The notes beneath the pieces were generated by a model. That model had not been told where the DNA came from, searched no databases, and was given only the letters and a program-made list of their open reading frames with translations. A stretch of 64,000 bases of DNA from NCBI RefSeq assembly GCF_000022205.1, contig NC_012029.1, positions 2,418,001 to 2,482,000 of the forward strand, read 5' to 3'. Within the stretch, counting starts at the first letter, position 1, and the number at the start of each line of letters is the position of its first letter. Shown here piece by piece: positions 1 through 9,186 of this stretch. Source of the stretch: Halorubrum lacusprofundi ATCC 49239 (lineage in GTDB: Archaea > Halobacteriota > Halobacteria > Halobacteriales > Haloferacaceae). The position numbers were made by a program, and so were the translations under genes.

Positions 1-366
1 TCCTTCCTGTACTGCGAACGTCTTGTTGCCGGGCGTCGCCGTGTTGAGCCCGATGTCGAGGACGGCCTCGTCGAGGCCGGCGTCGACGGCGCGAGCGCCT
101 GCGAGGTACCCGGTGAGGTACGCGCTGGGGAGATTGCCCGTGGGGGCGTCCCAGCCGTACTCGCCGAGCTCCTCGCTGGAGGCGGCCGCGTGGGTCTCGT
201 CGCCGTCAGATCCGGGAGTCACCAGCTGCGCCCTGACGTGAGCGTTGCTCACCCGGGCGACCAGGCGAGGCTTGCCCGATTTCAGCAGGCGCAACCTCTG
301 ATGGTAATCCGTCCGGACCTCGCGGCGGCGCCGCATCGGCACCTTGTATCGTGGTCCTGTGGCCAT
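1..366 (-). CDS. rpl18: 50S ribosomal protein L18 (uL18), partial at left edge
   Basis: Large-subunit protein that binds 5S rRNA together with L5. The first 122 residues are present, starting [20 protein letters not shown], with the family's basic N-terminus and the segment RLRLLKSGKPRLVARVSN. The reading frame stays open to base 1, so the C-terminus lies outside the window. The ATG overlaps the stop of the L19e gene (TAATG), so the two are translationally coupled at the distal end of the operon. S5, L30, L15 and SecY would be expected next, from known haloarchaeal gene order. Confidence 0.95.
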   Translation of the reverse strand, partial: MATGPRYKVPMRRRREVRTDYHQRLRLLKSGKPRLVARVSNAHVRAQLVTPGSDGDETHAAASSEELGEYGWDAPTGNLPSAYLTGYLAGARAVDAGLDEAVLDIGLNTATPGNKTFAVQEG

Positions 367-827
367 TAGTCCGTCACCTCGTAACCGTACTGCGTCTGGA
401 TGTACGCCTCCAGCCGCGCGACGTCCTCGAACTCGCCACCGCTCGACTTGTTGTAGAGCGTGCGGTATTCGCTGGCGTCGAGAACGTCTTCCTCGTCGCG
501 AAGCTCCTTCAGGCGGGCGCGCTGCGCGCGGATCCGCGCCTTCCAGTCATCTTTCGTGTTCTGTCGTGCGCCGGACTTCCCTTTCCGGGTGCCGGCGCCC
601 GACTGGTGACCGTACGAGCGCTTCTCTGCGCGCTCGCGGGCCCGACCGCGGGAGTTCGTCTTCGCATCCTTCGCGCGGATCGTACCCTGGTCGATGAGGT
701 CGCGGACGTCCTCTCGCGTGATGGCGTCCTCGATCTCCTCCTGTGCCTCGGGGTCGAGCCAGATGCGGCCCTTGCCGACGTCGAGCTCGTCCGCTGCGAG
801 CCGTTTTTGCGCCTTCAGATCACTCAT
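366..827 (-). CDS. rpl19e: 50S ribosomal protein L19e (eL19)
   Basis: Archaeal/eukaryotic-type large-subunit protein of 153 residues, the usual size. It begins [20 protein letters not shown] and has the conserved segment [22 protein letters not shown] strongly basic middle ([19 protein letters not shown], then [11 protein letters not shown]) is the rRNA-contacting part. The start overlaps the end of the L32e gene by 8 bases and the stop abuts L18, so it is an internal gene of the spc-type operon. Absence of a bacterial counterpart supports an archaeal source. Confidence 0.97.
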   Translation of the reverse strand: MSDLKAQKRLAADELDVGKGRIWLDPEAQEEIEDAITREDVRDLIDQGTIRAKDAKTNSRGRARERAEKRSYGHQSGAGTRKGKSGARQNTKDDWKARIRAQRARLKELRDEEDVLDASEYRTLYNKSSGGEFEDVARLEAYIQTQYGYEVTD

Positions 828-1530
828 CGTTGACCTCCACTTCGACGTAGGTCGGGTTCAGCACGCGGATTCCGCGCTCCTCCGCCTCGTCTTCGATCAG
901 TTCGCGCTTGCGACCGCCGACCTTCGAGGCGATCCGCACCGCCTGCGTGTCGCCGTCGACGCCCTCAAGATCGTCCGTGTTGTGCACGCGGACCTCCTTG
1001 AAGCCGCTCGGATGTAGGTCGCGCGACGCCTTCGGCGAACGGAATCCCGCCTCGACGACGGGGCCTTTCGCCTTCATGCGGCGGCGCTGCTTGGAGAGCC
1101 CGCCGCGCGGCTTGCGCCACGACGTCGGGATGCGCTTCTTCTTGTGGTAGTCCTGCCGGTTGAACTGCGGTTTCCCCTCGCGGTGCTTCTGTGCGAGCGC
1201 GCGAGCGGTCTCGTCGTCCAGTTCCGGCGTCTTATCGGCGTGACCGCGGGGGCGAAGCTCCGTCTCGACGTCCTCGTCGGTGTCAGCCTCGTCGGCCTCC
1301 TCCTCCTCGTCCGTCTCGTCTTCGATCTCCGCGTCCGCCTCCTCGTCGACCTCCAGCCCGCCGACATCGGCTTTGATACGCGCTGCGAGCGCGTTACCGA
1401 CGCCGTCGACCTGGGAGAGTTCCGACTGGGAGGCGGCCTTCACGTCTTCGACCGTCTCGTAGCCGGCCGCGCGAAGGGGGTCCGCCTTCGAGGGACCGAC
1501 ACCGCTGATGTCTTCGAGTTCTTCGGCCAT
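820..1530 (-). CDS. rpl32e: 50S ribosomal protein L32e (eL32) with N-terminal helix-hairpin-helix extension
   Basis: The C-terminal ~130 residues are the eL32 core: [21 protein letters not shown], then [12 protein letters not shown]. The first ~60 residues ([20 protein letters not shown] and the second [10 protein letters not shown]) form a helix-hairpin-helix unit like those of DNA/RNA-binding proteins. A run of about 30 mostly acidic residues joins them. At 236 residues it is nearly twice the length of eukaryotic eL32. The extension is common in haloarchaea as far as I know. The gene lies between L6 and L19e, with overlap of the latter. Confidence 0.95.
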   Translation of the reverse strand: MAEELEDISGVGPSKADPLRAAGYETVEDVKAASQSELSQVDGVGNALAARIKADVGGLEVDEEADAEIEDETDEEEEADEADTDEDVETELRPRGHADKTPELDDETARALAQKHREGKPQFNRQDYHKKKRIPTSWRKPRGGLSKQRRRMKAKGPVVEAGFRSPKASRDLHPSGFKEVRVHNTDDLEGVDGDTQAVRIASKVGGRKRELIEDEAEERGIRVLNPTYVEVEVNDE

Positions 1531-1533
1531 TGG

Positions 1534-2067
1534 TTAGGCACCTCCGGTGGGCTTCTCGACGATGTACACGCCGTCTTGGAAGACACGCGTGTCCTTGTCG
1601 GTCACCTTCGTCAGCTGTTCGATGTCGGCGGCGGTCTGCCCGACGGCCTCCTTGTCGGAGCCCGAAAGCGTGACCGTCTCGCCGTCGATCTGTACGTCCG
1701 TGTCCCCGCGGATCGGGGTGCGTCGCTGTGCTCGCTCGCCGAGGAAGTTCTCGATGACGACCTCGTCGCCCTCCACGGTCACCTGCATCGGGAAGTGGGC
1801 GTAGTACACTTCCATCGTGTACTCCCATCCGTCGGTGACACCGTGGATCATGTTGGCGACGTGGCTCTCGAAGGTGCCAACCGTGGCGTTCGTCTTCGCG
1901 TCCTCGTTCTCGGAAGCGATCGCGACGACACCGTCCTCGACCGTGACCTCGACGTCGGGGTACCAGAGGCGTCGCGTAACGCTCCCGTTGGGACCCTCGA
2001 CGGTAAGTTCGAGGTGGTCGGTCTCGGCGGAGACGTCGTCCGGAATCTCGATTTCGACTCTGTTCAT
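1534..2067 (-). CDS. rpl6: 50S ribosomal protein L6 (uL6)
   Basis: Large-subunit protein near the sarcin-ricin loop and factor-binding site; 177 residues, normal length. It starts MNRVEIEIPDDVSAETDHLE and has the two-repeat uL6 fold, with VEGPNGSVTRRLWYPDVEV in the first half and the C-terminal segment RRTPIRGDTDVQIDGETVTL. The first codons follow the S8 stop by two bases, so it is translated as part of the operon. Confidence 0.97.
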   Translation of the reverse strand: MNRVEIEIPDDVSAETDHLELTVEGPNGSVTRRLWYPDVEVTVEDGVVAIASENEDAKTNATVGTFESHVANMIHGVTDGWEYTMEVYYAHFPMQVTVEGDEVVIENFLGERAQRRTPIRGDTDVQIDGETVTLSGSDKEAVGQTAADIEQLTKVTDKDTRVFQDGVYIVEKPTGGA

Positions 2068-2069
2068 TG

Positions 2070-2462
2070 TTAGTAGACGTATGCGATCACTTGGCCGCCG
2101 ATGCCCTCTTCGCGGGCCTCGTAGTGGCTCATAACGCCGTGGCTCGTCGTGACGATGAGCGTCCCGTAGTCACGGGCGGGGAGGTATCGCTTCTCCCACT
2201 TCTCGAACTCGTCGGCACCCGCGGAGTAGCGGGGCTTGACGGCGCCACACTCGTTGATCGCTCCTTTCAGTTCGACCTCAAACTTCCCGGCTTTCCCGTC
2301 GTCGACGTACTCGAAGCCGTCGACGTACCCGCGGTCGTAGAGGACCTCGAGGACGGAGCCGATGATGTTGGAGGCGGGCTCAACCGTGTACGACAGGTGG
2401 CCAACGCTCTCGGCGTTGTCCATGCCGGCCAGCGCGTTGGTGAATGGATCGTTTCCCGTCAT
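2070..2462 (-). CDS. rps8: 30S ribosomal protein S8 (uS8)
   Basis: Small-subunit primary 16S rRNA binder, 130 residues. The ATG at 2462 was chosen because MTGNDPFTNALAGMDNAE matches the family N-terminus and sits just after the S14 stop; a longer frame would run back into S14. The C-terminal signature is visible as GTLIVTTSHGVMSHYEARE, followed by GIGGQVIAYVY at the extreme end. Confidence 0.97.
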   Translation of the reverse strand: MTGNDPFTNALAGMDNAESVGHLSYTVEPASNIIGSVLEVLYDRGYVDGFEYVDDGKAGKFEVELKGAINECGAVKPRYSAGADEFEKWEKRYLPARDYGTLIVTTSHGVMSHYEAREEGIGGQVIAYVY

Positions 2463-2464
2463 GA

Positions 2465-2638
2465 TCAGCTGTACTTCTCGAATCCCATGTCTCGGGCGAC
2501 CTCGCGGAAACACTGCCGGCAGAGGTTAATGTCGTACTTGCCGACGAGTCCCTGCTCGCGGTCGCACCGTCGGCACGTGTGCCGGGAGTCGGTGCGTTTC
2601 GACGCGTGCTCGCCCGTGTCGTTGTTCGCTTCGCTCAT
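2465..2638 (-). CDS. rps14: 30S ribosomal protein S14, zinc-binding short form (uS14)
   Basis: A 57-residue protein found by translating the gap between L5 and S8. It begins [20 protein letters not shown] and has four cysteines in two pairs (CRRC at 22-25, CRQC at 40-43) that form the zinc ribbon of the short S14 type, ending DMGFEKYS. The ATG overlaps the L5 stop as ATGA, indicating coupled translation. It binds the 16S 3' domain in the small-subunit head. Its size makes it easy to miss. Confidence 0.97.
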   Translation of the reverse strand: MSEANNDTGEHASKRTDSRHTCRRCDREQGLVGKYDINLCRQCFREVARDMGFEKYS

Positions 2639-3159
2639 TCCGTTACCTCAACGTCGAAGTTCGTTTCGAGGAACGCGGTCGCGTCCTCGGCGGTCATCCG
2701 GTGTTTGGACGGGATCGAGGCGGTTGCCTTGTCCCGCTTCGACACGCGGTAGCCGGGACGGACGATTGTCGTCGTCACGTCGAGGCCGTAGATGCCGATG
2801 TTCGGGTCGTATTCCTGGCTCGGGAAGTCGGTATGGTCCTCGACCCCGAAACTCAGGTTCCCCGTGTCGTCGAACTGGCTCTTGGAGATATCGGCCAGTT
2901 CCAACGCGGTGTCGAGGAACGCGTGCGCGTCCTCGCCCCGCAGCGTCACCTTGACGCCGATCGGGTCGCCCTTGCGGATCCCGAACTCGGCGATGGTGCG
3001 CTTCGAGGTGGTCCGTACCGACTGCTGGTCCGTGATCTCCTCGATGATCTCCTCGGCGTCGGCGAGCGGCTCACCGCCCTGCCCGACGCCCATGTGGACG
3101 ACGACCTTCTCGAGGTACGGCTCGCGCATCTCGTGGGACGCGCTCTCGGATTCACTCAT
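2635..3159 (-). CDS. rpl5: 50S ribosomal protein L5 (uL5)
   Basis: 5S rRNA-binding protein of the central protuberance, 174 residues. After a short acidic leader ([20 protein letters not shown]) comes the conserved [20 protein letters not shown], then [17 protein letters not shown] and [20 protein letters not shown]. It overlaps S4e upstream by 8 bases and S14 downstream by 4 bases, so it is tightly packed in the operon. Confidence 0.97.
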   Translation of the reverse strand: MSESESASHEMREPYLEKVVVHMGVGQGGEPLADAEEIIEEITDQQSVRTTSKRTIAEFGIRKGDPIGVKVTLRGEDAHAFLDTALELADISKSQFDDTGNLSFGVEDHTDFPSQEYDPNIGIYGLDVTTTIVRPGYRVSKRDKATASIPSKHRMTAEDATAFLETNFDVEVTE

Positions 3160-3874
3160 CCGAATCCACCTCGTCGGCGTCGTCGCCAGTGAAGTTCTCG
3201 TCGATGACGACGAGGTACTCCTCGACCGTCTCGTAGCCGTCCTCGTCGTCGCCGACGAAGACCGTGTTCGAGCCGGAGCCGAGCGTCACGTCGATGTCGG
3301 CCACCTCGCCGATGCGGCCGGCGTGTTGGCCGGCGACGGCGGTGACCAAGGCGCCCTCTTCGTACTCGAAGTGGGCGACGACATCCTTCGACTCGTTGTC
3401 AACGACGATCGAGTCTTTCGTGTCGTACTCGGTGTCGGCGTCCACGAGGACATTCGTCCCGTCGTGGAGTGTTAGCTGAGCGTCGCCACCGGGGACGACG
3501 GACTTGTTCGTGATCTTTCCGAGCCGGCTGCCGGCGGCTTCCTCGTCGACGGAGGTCAGCGCGAGCCGACCGCCCTCGTCGGGGAAGACGCGGAAGAACT
3601 CCCCGCGCTCGGGGAACGCCAGGATGTCGAACATCCCGATCGGACGCTGCTCGTCCGAGATGGCGTCCCCGTTGACGAGGACCGAGTCGTTGTTCAGCGC
3701 GTAGCGCGCCTCCTTCGTCGAGTCGACGTAGCCGAGCACGTCCCGCAGCAGGACGACGAGCGGAACGCCCGCCTCACCGTGCGGGCCGGCGCCGGCCTTG
3801 ACGGTGAACGTGTTCGTCTTTCGCTCGACCGGCCAGGAGTTCGGTACTGCCAGTCGCTTCTGATGTCGCGTCAT
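3152..3874 (-). CDS. rps4e: 30S ribosomal protein S4e (eS4)
   Basis: Archaeal/eukaryotic small-subunit protein, 240 residues. The N-terminus [19 protein letters not shown] is diagnostic. An S4-type RNA-binding segment follows ([20 protein letters not shown]), then the central S4e domain ([17 protein letters not shown]) and a C-terminal KOW-like part around [15 protein letters not shown]. It overlaps L24 and L5 at its two ends by 4 and 8 bases. The tail is acidic, as usual for a halophile. Confidence 0.97.
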   Translation of the reverse strand: MTRHQKRLAVPNSWPVERKTNTFTVKAGAGPHGEAGVPLVVLLRDVLGYVDSTKEARYALNNDSVLVNGDAISDEQRPIGMFDILAFPERGEFFRVFPDEGGRLALTSVDEEAAGSRLGKITNKSVVPGGDAQLTLHDGTNVLVDADTEYDTKDSIVVDNESKDVVAHFEYEEGALVTAVAGQHAGRIGEVADIDVTLGSGSNTVFVGDDEDGYETVEEYLVVIDENFTGDDADEVDSDE

Positions 3875-4227
3875 TCGTTATCCTCCTGGAGCCGCGCCTC
3901 CCGGCGCTCGTCTTCCAGGTCCAGTTCGGCCACCCGGACGTTGCTCGCCGGGATGGGACGGGGAACTTCCTCCCCGTCCGCCTTCTCGACGGTGACGTCC
4001 TCGACGGTGATCCGTTCTGCGGACAGGTCGACCGAGATGACCTCGGCCTCCGTGCCGGCCGCGTCGCCGCGAAGTACCTCGACGGTATCTCCGGCGTTGA
4101 CGCGGACGTTCCGCTGGCCGTACTCCTCACGGAGCTCGTCCGTGAGGGTGGCCCGGACCTGATTCTGCCGCTCGTGGAGCGGCGCGGTCTCCGACCGTTT
4201 TCGCTGTTTACGTGGCTGTTTCGTCAT
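3871..4227 (-). CDS. rpl24: 50S ribosomal protein L24 (uL24)
   Basis: Assembly-initiating large-subunit protein, 118 residues. It opens with the basic stretch [20 protein letters not shown] and carries the KOW motif [20 protein letters not shown]. It ends in an acidic, charged tail ([17 protein letters not shown]). The gene lies two bases after L14 and overlaps S4e by ATGA. Confidence 0.97.
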   Translation of the reverse strand: MTKQPRKQRKRSETAPLHERQNQVRATLTDELREEYGQRNVRVNAGDTVEVLRGDAAGTEAEVISVDLSAERITVEDVTVEKADGEEVPRPIPASNVRVAELDLEDERREARLQEDNE

Positions 4228-4229
4228 GA

Positions 4230-4628
4230 TTAGACGATCATCGTCGCGGTCGAGGCGATGCTCCCGAATCGTTCGGCGACCTCACGAGCGACGGGGCCTT
4301 TGATTTCCGTGCCCCGCGGCTCATCGAGGTCGTCGATGATGACGGCCGCGTTATCCTCGAACTTCACGCGCGTGCCGTTCGGACGGCGGATCGGCTTGCG
4401 CTGGCGGACGACGACCGCCTCCAGCACCTGCCGCCGCATCTCCGGGGTCCCTTTGGTGACCGAGACGGTCACCTTGTCGCCGATACCTGCCTTCGGGTGG
4501 CGATTCTTGGTGCCGGAGTAGCCGGCCACCGAGATCACCTTCAGCTCACGGGCGCCGGTGTTGTCGGCGCACGTGATGAGCGAGCCCTTCGAGAGCCCCT
4601 GCGTGACATCGGCCTTGAGTGCCTCCAT
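4230..4628 (-). CDS. rpl14: 50S ribosomal protein L14 (uL14)
   Basis: Large-subunit protein at the subunit interface, 132 residues. [18 protein letters not shown] is followed by the signature [23 protein letters not shown] codon lies directly before the ATG, but the ATG at 4628 is preferred because it overlaps the S17 stop as TGATG, the usual arrangement here. A later segment, [20 protein letters not shown], is also diagnostic. Confidence 0.97.
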   Translation of the reverse strand: MEALKADVTQGLSKGSLITCADNTGARELKVISVAGYSGTKNRHPKAGIGDKVTVSVTKGTPEMRRQVLEAVVVRQRKPIRRPNGTRVKFEDNAAVIIDDLDEPRGTEIKGPVAREVAERFGSIASTATMIV

Positions 4629-4972
4629 CACTGATCACCCGACAGGTTCTCGACGACGACGTGGGACTTCGTCTTCGAGAGCGGTCGCGTCTCCGCGATT
4701 TTCACTTCGTCACCAACTTCGAGCGAGTCGAGCACGCCCGGCACGTGGGCCGGGATGCGCGACCGACGCTTCATGTACCGATCGTATTTCGGTACGAACA
4801 CGTCGTATTCTCGCTCGACGATGACGGTCTTTTCCATATCCGTCGACACGACCGTTCCCTCACGGGTCTGGCCGCGGACGGAGAGCTGCCCGTAAAACGG
4901 GCACTTCTCGTAGTCGTAATCCTCCGGGTTGTCTGGCTCCGGAGGCGTGGGTACGTCGATTCCTATCGCCAT
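4628..4972 (-). CDS. rps17: 30S ribosomal protein S17 (uS17)
   Basis: Small-subunit 16S-binding protein with an OB fold, 114 residues. The ATG at 4972 was chosen because [20 protein letters not shown] is the family N-terminus, whereas the longer frame reads back through Rnp1. The core contains [20 protein letters not shown] and [19 protein letters not shown]. It overlaps the end of the Rnp1 gene by 10 bases. Confidence 0.96.
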   Translation of the reverse strand: MAIGIDVPTPPEPDNPEDYDYEKCPFYGQLSVRGQTREGTVVSTDMEKTVIVEREYDVFVPKYDRYMKRRSRIPAHVPGVLDSLEVGDEVKIAETRPLSKTKSHVVVENLSGDQ

Positions 4973-5421
4973 TGTGTGACACCTCGTTCGGTGCGTTCGG
5001 CGGGTCGATACCGCAACCGCTCGCCATCCACCGTCGCGTAGACCACGTCTTTGCACTCGCCGTGTTGGCTCGCCGGGCCCGCGCCGTCACCGGTGACGAC
5101 ACTTGTGGACCCGGACGGGCTAGACTGACGGGGGCGAACCCCCGTAGTATCCGACCCGAGTTGGGACGTAGACCCCGACGACTGGCCGTCGTCGGCGGCT
5201 TCATCTGTGCGAGCGGTCGGCGTCTCGACGACGCCGAACTCGAACGTCGCGCCCGACTTGGGCACGCGTTTGTCCCCCGACCTCGTTCGCACCACAAGGG
5301 TGCCGAACGTCTCGGACAGCACGCGACCCGCGATACCCACGTGGGCATCGCTGTCGGCATCAGCCACCCGAACCGGGAGGCCGATGAGTTCGTGCCGGAC
5401 GAGTGTGTCGGGGGAGATCAT
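4963..5421 (-). CDS. rnp1: Ribonuclease P protein component 1 (Rnp1/Rpp29 family) with a central insert
   Basis: Protein subunit of RNase P, which trims the 5' leader of tRNA precursors. Residues ~1-66 (LVRHELIGLPVRVADADS, then GRVLSETFGTLVVRTRSGDK) and the last ~25 (VVYATVDGERLRYRPAERTE) are the Sm-like Rpp29 fold. Between them is a low-complexity insert of about 50 residues rich in S, T, G, Q and D, so the protein is 152 residues against roughly 90-100 in many archaea. Its place between L29 and S17 is the conserved archaeal position. The RNA partner is at 30.0-30.4 kb. Confidence 0.93.
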   Translation of the reverse strand: MISPDTLVRHELIGLPVRVADADSDAHVGIAGRVLSETFGTLVVRTRSGDKRVPKSGATFEFGVVETPTARTDEAADDGQSSGSTSQLGSDTTGVRPRQSSPSGSTSVVTGDGAGPASQHGECKDVVYATVDGERLRYRPAERTERGVTQWR

Positions 5422-5423
5422 CG

Positions 5424-5633
5424 TTATTCGTCGAAGTCGCCTTCTTCCGCTTGGATCGTCTTGATCCGCGCGATCGTCTTCTTCATCTCCTTGACACGGC
5501 CGGGACTCTCCGGCATACCACCGGCGGCTCGCTGCGCTTTCGAGTTGAGCAGCTCGGTCTCGAGCTCCTCAAGTTCGACCTGACGCTCGGCCGCGGTCAT
5601 GTCGCGAATCTCGTCGGTGTAGAGGATCGCCAT
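5424..5633 (-). CDS. rpl29: 50S ribosomal protein L29 (uL29)
   Basis: Small two-helix protein near the exit tunnel and signal-recognition-particle docking site; 69 residues. It starts [20 protein letters not shown] and has the family core [17 protein letters not shown] and [17 protein letters not shown]. Its start codon is immediately next to the S3 stop, and Rnp1 begins two bases after its own stop. Confidence 0.96.
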   Translation of the reverse strand: MAILYTDEIRDMTAAERQVELEELETELLNSKAQRAAGGMPESPGRVKEMKKTIARIKTIQAEEGDFDE

Positions 5634-6572
5634 TTATTCGTCCTCCTCGTCTTCGTCTGCCGCTTCCATCTCTGCGACGAGGTCGGCCGCCTCCGATTCG
5701 ATCTCCTCGTCGAGCTCGTCGATGTCGTCCGCCTCGGCGTCGCCGACAGGTTCTTCGGCGGCGACGTCGGTCGCCTCCGTAGCCGTATCCTGCGTTTCCT
5801 CGACGACCTCCTCGACAACCTCCTCGTCGATGGCCTCGGCCGGGTCCTCGTCGGGGATCTCGACATCGTCGTCGGCGCCCACGTCGGGCACCTCCTCGGG
5901 TTCCTCTTCGAGGAGCGACTCAACGCCCTCGTCGGCGTCGACATCGACCGCTGCCTGCTCAACCTCCGGGACATCGGCGTCCTCGCGAATGTCGAAGTCG
6001 TCCGGGAGCTGCGCGCCCGGCGGGATGATCTTCACGTTGACGCCGATCGTCCCGAGCTTCATCACTGCGACGCCCTGGCCGTGGTCGACGACCTCCTGTG
6101 CGGGCTCGCCGTTGTGCTTGATGTAGCCGCGATTGAACTTCTCGACGCGCGATCGCGCGCCGGTAACCTTTCCAGAGAGGACGATCTCGGCCCCCAGCGC
6201 GCCCGCGTCCATGATACGGTCGATCGTCGTGTGACCGGCCTTCCGGAAGTACCAGCCGCGCTCCAGTGCGTTCGCGAGACGGTCCGCGACGATCTGGGCG
6301 TTCAGGTCGGGCTCGTCGACCTCCTGAACGTCGATCTGCGGGTCGTCCATATCGAAGCGGTCCTCAAGCTCGGTGGTGATCTTACGGATGTTCTTCCCGC
6401 CCTTCCCGATCACCATGCCGGGCTTTTCGGCCTTCAGGACGATCTGCGTGCCCATCGGCGTCTTGGCGACATCCATGCCGCCGTAGCCGGCGCGACCGAG
6501 TTCGTCTGCGAAGAACTCGTTGATCTGTGAACGGCGCAGGCCGTCCTCGATGAATTGGTGTTCGTCAGCCAT
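5634..6572 (-). CDS. rps3: 30S ribosomal protein S3 (uS3) with long acidic C-terminal tail
   Basis: Small-subunit protein at the mRNA entry site. The KH domain is clear (GMVIGKGGKNIRKITTELED) and the C-terminal domain has VTGARSRVEKFNRGYIKHNG and GVNVKIIPPGAQLPDDFD, ending near residue 205. About 100 further residues are almost all D, E, A and V. At 312 residues it is much longer than the ~210-230 of non-halophilic homologues; acidic tails of this kind are typical of haloarchaea. Start overlaps the L22 stop (TAATG). Confidence 0.96.
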   Translation of the reverse strand: MADEHQFIEDGLRRSQINEFFADELGRAGYGGMDVAKTPMGTQIVLKAEKPGMVIGKGGKNIRKITTELEDRFDMDDPQIDVQEVDEPDLNAQIVADRLANALERGWYFRKAGHTTIDRIMDAGALGAEIVLSGKVTGARSRVEKFNRGYIKHNGEPAQEVVDHGQGVAVMKLGTIGVNVKIIPPGAQLPDDFDIREDADVPEVEQAAVDVDADEGVESLLEEEPEEVPDVGADDDVEIPDEDPAEAIDEEVVEEVVEETQDTATEATDVAAEEPVGDAEADDIDELDEEIESEAADLVAEMEAADEDEEDE

Positions 6573-7036
6573 TATTCGTCAGCCTCCGGGTCCTCGATAA
6601 TGAGCTCGACGTCGGCGAGAGTGGTGTTCCACTGGGTGGCGCCCGCAGCTCGCGGGTTCCGCCCGGGTCGCTCACCGACCTTGTGGGGGGCGACGTGTTT
6701 GATGACCATCTCGTCGCCGTCGAATCCCTGTTCGTCCGCGTTGTTCTTGACATTCTCCAGGAGCTTCAGGAAGTCCTTGGCGGCCTTCTCGGGGTAGCGC
6801 CCCGCGTCCCAGCCGTCGATGTCGGAGCGGTGGCCCGCGCCCGCGCTGTGCTGGCGCATCGGCACCGAGGTCTCCTCGTCGATGACTTCTTGGAGGAACT
6901 CCTCGGCGTCGGCGACCGTCTCGCCTTTGATCTCCCGGGAGATCTCCTTGCTGTCCTTCACGCTGATGGGCCGGTCGCGGAGCATTCCCTTGGCGGTGGT
7001 CTCCGGGTCGGCCTCGACGCTGTAGTTGATTCCCAT
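6572..7036 (-). CDS. rpl22: 50S ribosomal protein L22 (uL22)
   Basis: Exit-tunnel protein, 154 residues. MGINYSVEADPETTAKGM is the archaeal-type N-terminus, followed by LRDRPISVKDSKEISREIKG. The long hairpin that lines the tunnel is represented by VAPHKVGERPGRNPRAAGAT. It sits between S19 (3-base gap) and S3 (1-base overlap). Confidence 0.97.
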   Translation of the reverse strand: MGINYSVEADPETTAKGMLRDRPISVKDSKEISREIKGETVADAEEFLQEVIDEETSVPMRQHSAGAGHRSDIDGWDAGRYPEKAAKDFLKLLENVKNNADEQGFDGDEMVIKHVAPHKVGERPGRNPRAAGATQWNTTLADVELIIEDPEADE

Positions 7037-7039
7037 GGG

Positions 7040-7465
7040 TTACTTGAGGGGCACGAACTTCGAGGACCGGGTCGCGCCGATGCCGGCCTGACCGTGTTCG
7101 ACGGTGCTTCGTGTGAGGTGGAACTCGCCGAGGAAGTGACCGATCATCTCGGGCTCGACCTGCACGCGCTCGAAGCTGTGTCCGTTGTACACGGAGAAGG
7201 TAACGCCGACGAACTCCGGAAGGATCGGCATGTCGCGCAGATGCGTCCGGATTGGGTTGTCCGCCGTCGTCTCCTTGTCGCGGCTCCGAACTTTCTCCAA
7301 CAGCTTCTGCTGTTCGGTGCCGAGGCCGCGAACGATGCTTCGCCGCTGGCGTGCGGGGAGCAGTTCCGCGACTTCGTCTACGTCCATCTCCTGCAGCTCG
7401 TCGAGCGAGTGACCGCGGTAGGCAAACTCCTTGCCCTCGCGGCCGGTGCGGTAGTCAGAACTCAT
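7040..7465 (-). CDS. rps19: 30S ribosomal protein S19 (uS19)
   Basis: Head protein of the small subunit, 141 residues. It contains [20 protein letters not shown] and the signature [20 protein letters not shown], ending [12 protein letters not shown]. The N-terminal ~50 residues, including [20 protein letters not shown], are the archaeal/eukaryotic-type extension. Its start overlaps the L2 stop by ATGA. Confidence 0.97.
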   Translation of the reverse strand: MSSDYRTGREGKEFAYRGHSLDELQEMDVDEVAELLPARQRRSIVRGLGTEQQKLLEKVRSRDKETTADNPIRTHLRDMPILPEFVGVTFSVYNGHSFERVQVEPEMIGHFLGEFHLTRSTVEHGQAGIGATRSSKFVPLK

Positions 7466-8184
7466 TTGTTGCTACCTCGTCCGGTGCGCTTGGATGCGAT
7501 GTCACCGACCTTTCGTCCCGGCGGGGCGTCCCGCGAGACCGACTTCGGCTGGCCGGGGTGTTGGCGACCGCCCCCACCGAAGGGGTGGTCGACGGCGTTC
7601 ATCGCGACGCCGCGCACGCGCGGGTATTTGGTCCCGCGCGCTTTCATCTTGTGGTACTTGTTACCGGCCTTGACGAAGGGCTTCTCCGTCCGACCGCCGC
7701 CAGCAACCACGCCGATCGTGGCGCGGCACTGCGGGTCGAGCCGCTTTACTTCCCCGCTGGGAAGCTGGACGACCGCGACGTCGCGGTCGTGGGTGAGAAG
7801 CGTCGCCGACACGCCGGAGGCGCGCGCGAACTTCCCGCCGTCCCCGCGGTTACTCTCGACGTTACAGACCGGGACACCCTCGGGGATCTCGGCCAGCGGG
7901 AGCGTGTTCCCGGGCTTGATCTCCGCCGAGACGCCGACCTGAATCGTGTCGCCCACGCGCACGCCTTCCGGCGCGAGCACGAGCCGACGGTCGTCGTCCT
8001 CGAACTCGATCTCCGCGAGCGGAGCCGAGCGGGCAGGGTCGTGTTCGATCCCGACGATCTCGCCGGTGATCGTGTCCACGTCTTCGAGCTTCTTGTGCGA
8101 CAGTTCCGCCTTGTAGCGGTGCGAGGGGGCCCGGAACGTCGGGCCGCCACGTCCACGCCGCTGTCCTTGAATTCGTCGTCCCAT
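7462..8184 (-). CDS. rpl2: 50S ribosomal protein L2 (uL2)
   Basis: Large-subunit protein needed for subunit joining and the peptidyl-transferase region; 240 residues. [20 protein letters not shown] opens the protein. The conserved C-terminal signature is [19 protein letters not shown], including the histidine linked to peptidyl transfer. It begins one base after the L23 stop and overlaps S19. Confidence 0.98.
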   Translation of the reverse strand: MGRRIQGQRRGRGGPTFRAPSHRYKAELSHKKLEDVDTITGEIVGIEHDPARSAPLAEIEFEDDDRRLVLAPEGVRVGDTIQVGVSAEIKPGNTLPLAEIPEGVPVCNVESNRGDGGKFARASGVSATLLTHDRDVAVVQLPSGEVKRLDPQCRATIGVVAGGGRTEKPFVKAGNKYHKMKARGTKYPRVRGVAMNAVDHPFGGGGRQHPGQPKSVSRDAPPGRKVGDIASKRTGRGSNK

Positions 8185-8185
8185 C

Positions 8186-8440
8186 TTAGAACACCCCGAT
8201 GCGCGATGCGATCTCGGTCGCGTCGTCGTCCTCGGAGAGCGTGACGATGGCCTTCTTACCGCCCTGCGGGGTCACCTGCGTGTTCACGTCGACGACGGAG
8301 ACGTCGTACCGGTCCTGCACTTCCTCGCGGACCTCGGGTTTGGTCGCGTCGATGTCGACGAGGAACAGCAGCTTGTTCTTGAAGTCCATCTCGTTCATCG
8401 CCTGCTCAGTGACGATCGGATGCTCGATGATGGAGTTCAT
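8186..8440 (-). CDS. rpl23: 50S ribosomal protein L23 (uL23)
   Basis: Exit-site protein that docks the signal recognition particle; 84 residues. The ATG at 8440 was chosen because MNSIIEHPIVTEQAMNEMDF matches the family and overlaps the L4 stop by ATGA; an earlier ATG reads back into L4. The core KNKLLFLVDIDATKPEVREE is clear. Confidence 0.96.
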   Translation of the reverse strand: MNSIIEHPIVTEQAMNEMDFKNKLLFLVDIDATKPEVREEVQDRYDVSVVDVNTQVTPQGGKKAIVTLSEDDDATEIASRIGVF

Positions 8441-9183
8441 CGGTCGGCCACCTCCTCGATGGCGCTTTCGGTCCACAGCGTGAGTCGGCCCGGGTGCGCG
8501 CCCGGCGCGAGGTCTTCTGCGTTGACCTCTCGCGCGGTCGCGACGTCGACGCCCGAAAGGTTGCGGGCGGCGCGGGACGGCTCCTCGCTGGTGACGACGA
8601 GTACGGACTTCGGCTGGCTGTACTTGCGACCGCGGGTCTTCCCGCGGCCGGCTCGGACCGAGCGACCCTCCTCGGCGCGCTCGATGTCGGCGTCGGCGCC
8701 GACGGCTTCGAGCACACCCAGGGCCTCCTGGGTCTTGTTGAGGTCCTCGAACTCGTCGCTCACGACGAGCGGTAGGTCGAGGTCCTCGTCGAACGCGTGA
8801 CCGCGTTCGGCGACGGTCTCGGCGTCCGCGGTGGCCGCGATGGCCGAACGGATGGCGAGCTGTCGTTCCTTGTCGTTGAGGCTCTTCGTCTGGTCCTTCT
8901 CGGCCTTCGGCGGGTGCGCGGCGCGGCCCGAAACGGCGTTCGGGACGCGACGGGCGACGTTCTCGGAGCGCGGGATGTGCGCGAGCCCGCGCCCGGAGCC
9001 GAATGACTCCGCGGGGGTTCGCAGCCCGGCGAACTCGTCGGCACCGTAGGCCTGTTTCCGGTTAGCCTGTGCGGCGGAGACCGCCCGACCGATAAGGTCC
9101 GGTCGGAACGCGGTCTCGAAGATCGCCGGCAGCTCGACGCTGCCTGCGTCCCCGCCGTCCAGGTCGTGTACTGTTGCGTTCAT
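8437..9183 (-). CDS. rpl4: 50S ribosomal protein L4 (uL4)
   Basis: Tunnel-lining large-subunit protein, 248 residues. It has IFETAFRPDLIGRAVSAAQA, then the loop GSGRGLAHIPRSENVARRVP that projects into the tunnel, and LPLVVSDEFEDLNKTQEALG in the second half. Spacing is three bases after L3 and a 4-base overlap with L23. Confidence 0.97.
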   Translation of the reverse strand: MNATVHDLDGGDAGSVELPAIFETAFRPDLIGRAVSAAQANRKQAYGADEFAGLRTPAESFGSGRGLAHIPRSENVARRVPNAVSGRAAHPPKAEKDQTKSLNDKERQLAIRSAIAATADAETVAERGHAFDEDLDLPLVVSDEFEDLNKTQEALGVLEAVGADADIERAEEGRSVRAGRGKTRGRKYSQPKSVLVVTSEEPSRAARNLSGVDVATAREVNAEDLAPGAHPGRLTLWTESAIEEVADR

Positions 9184-9186
9184 GGA

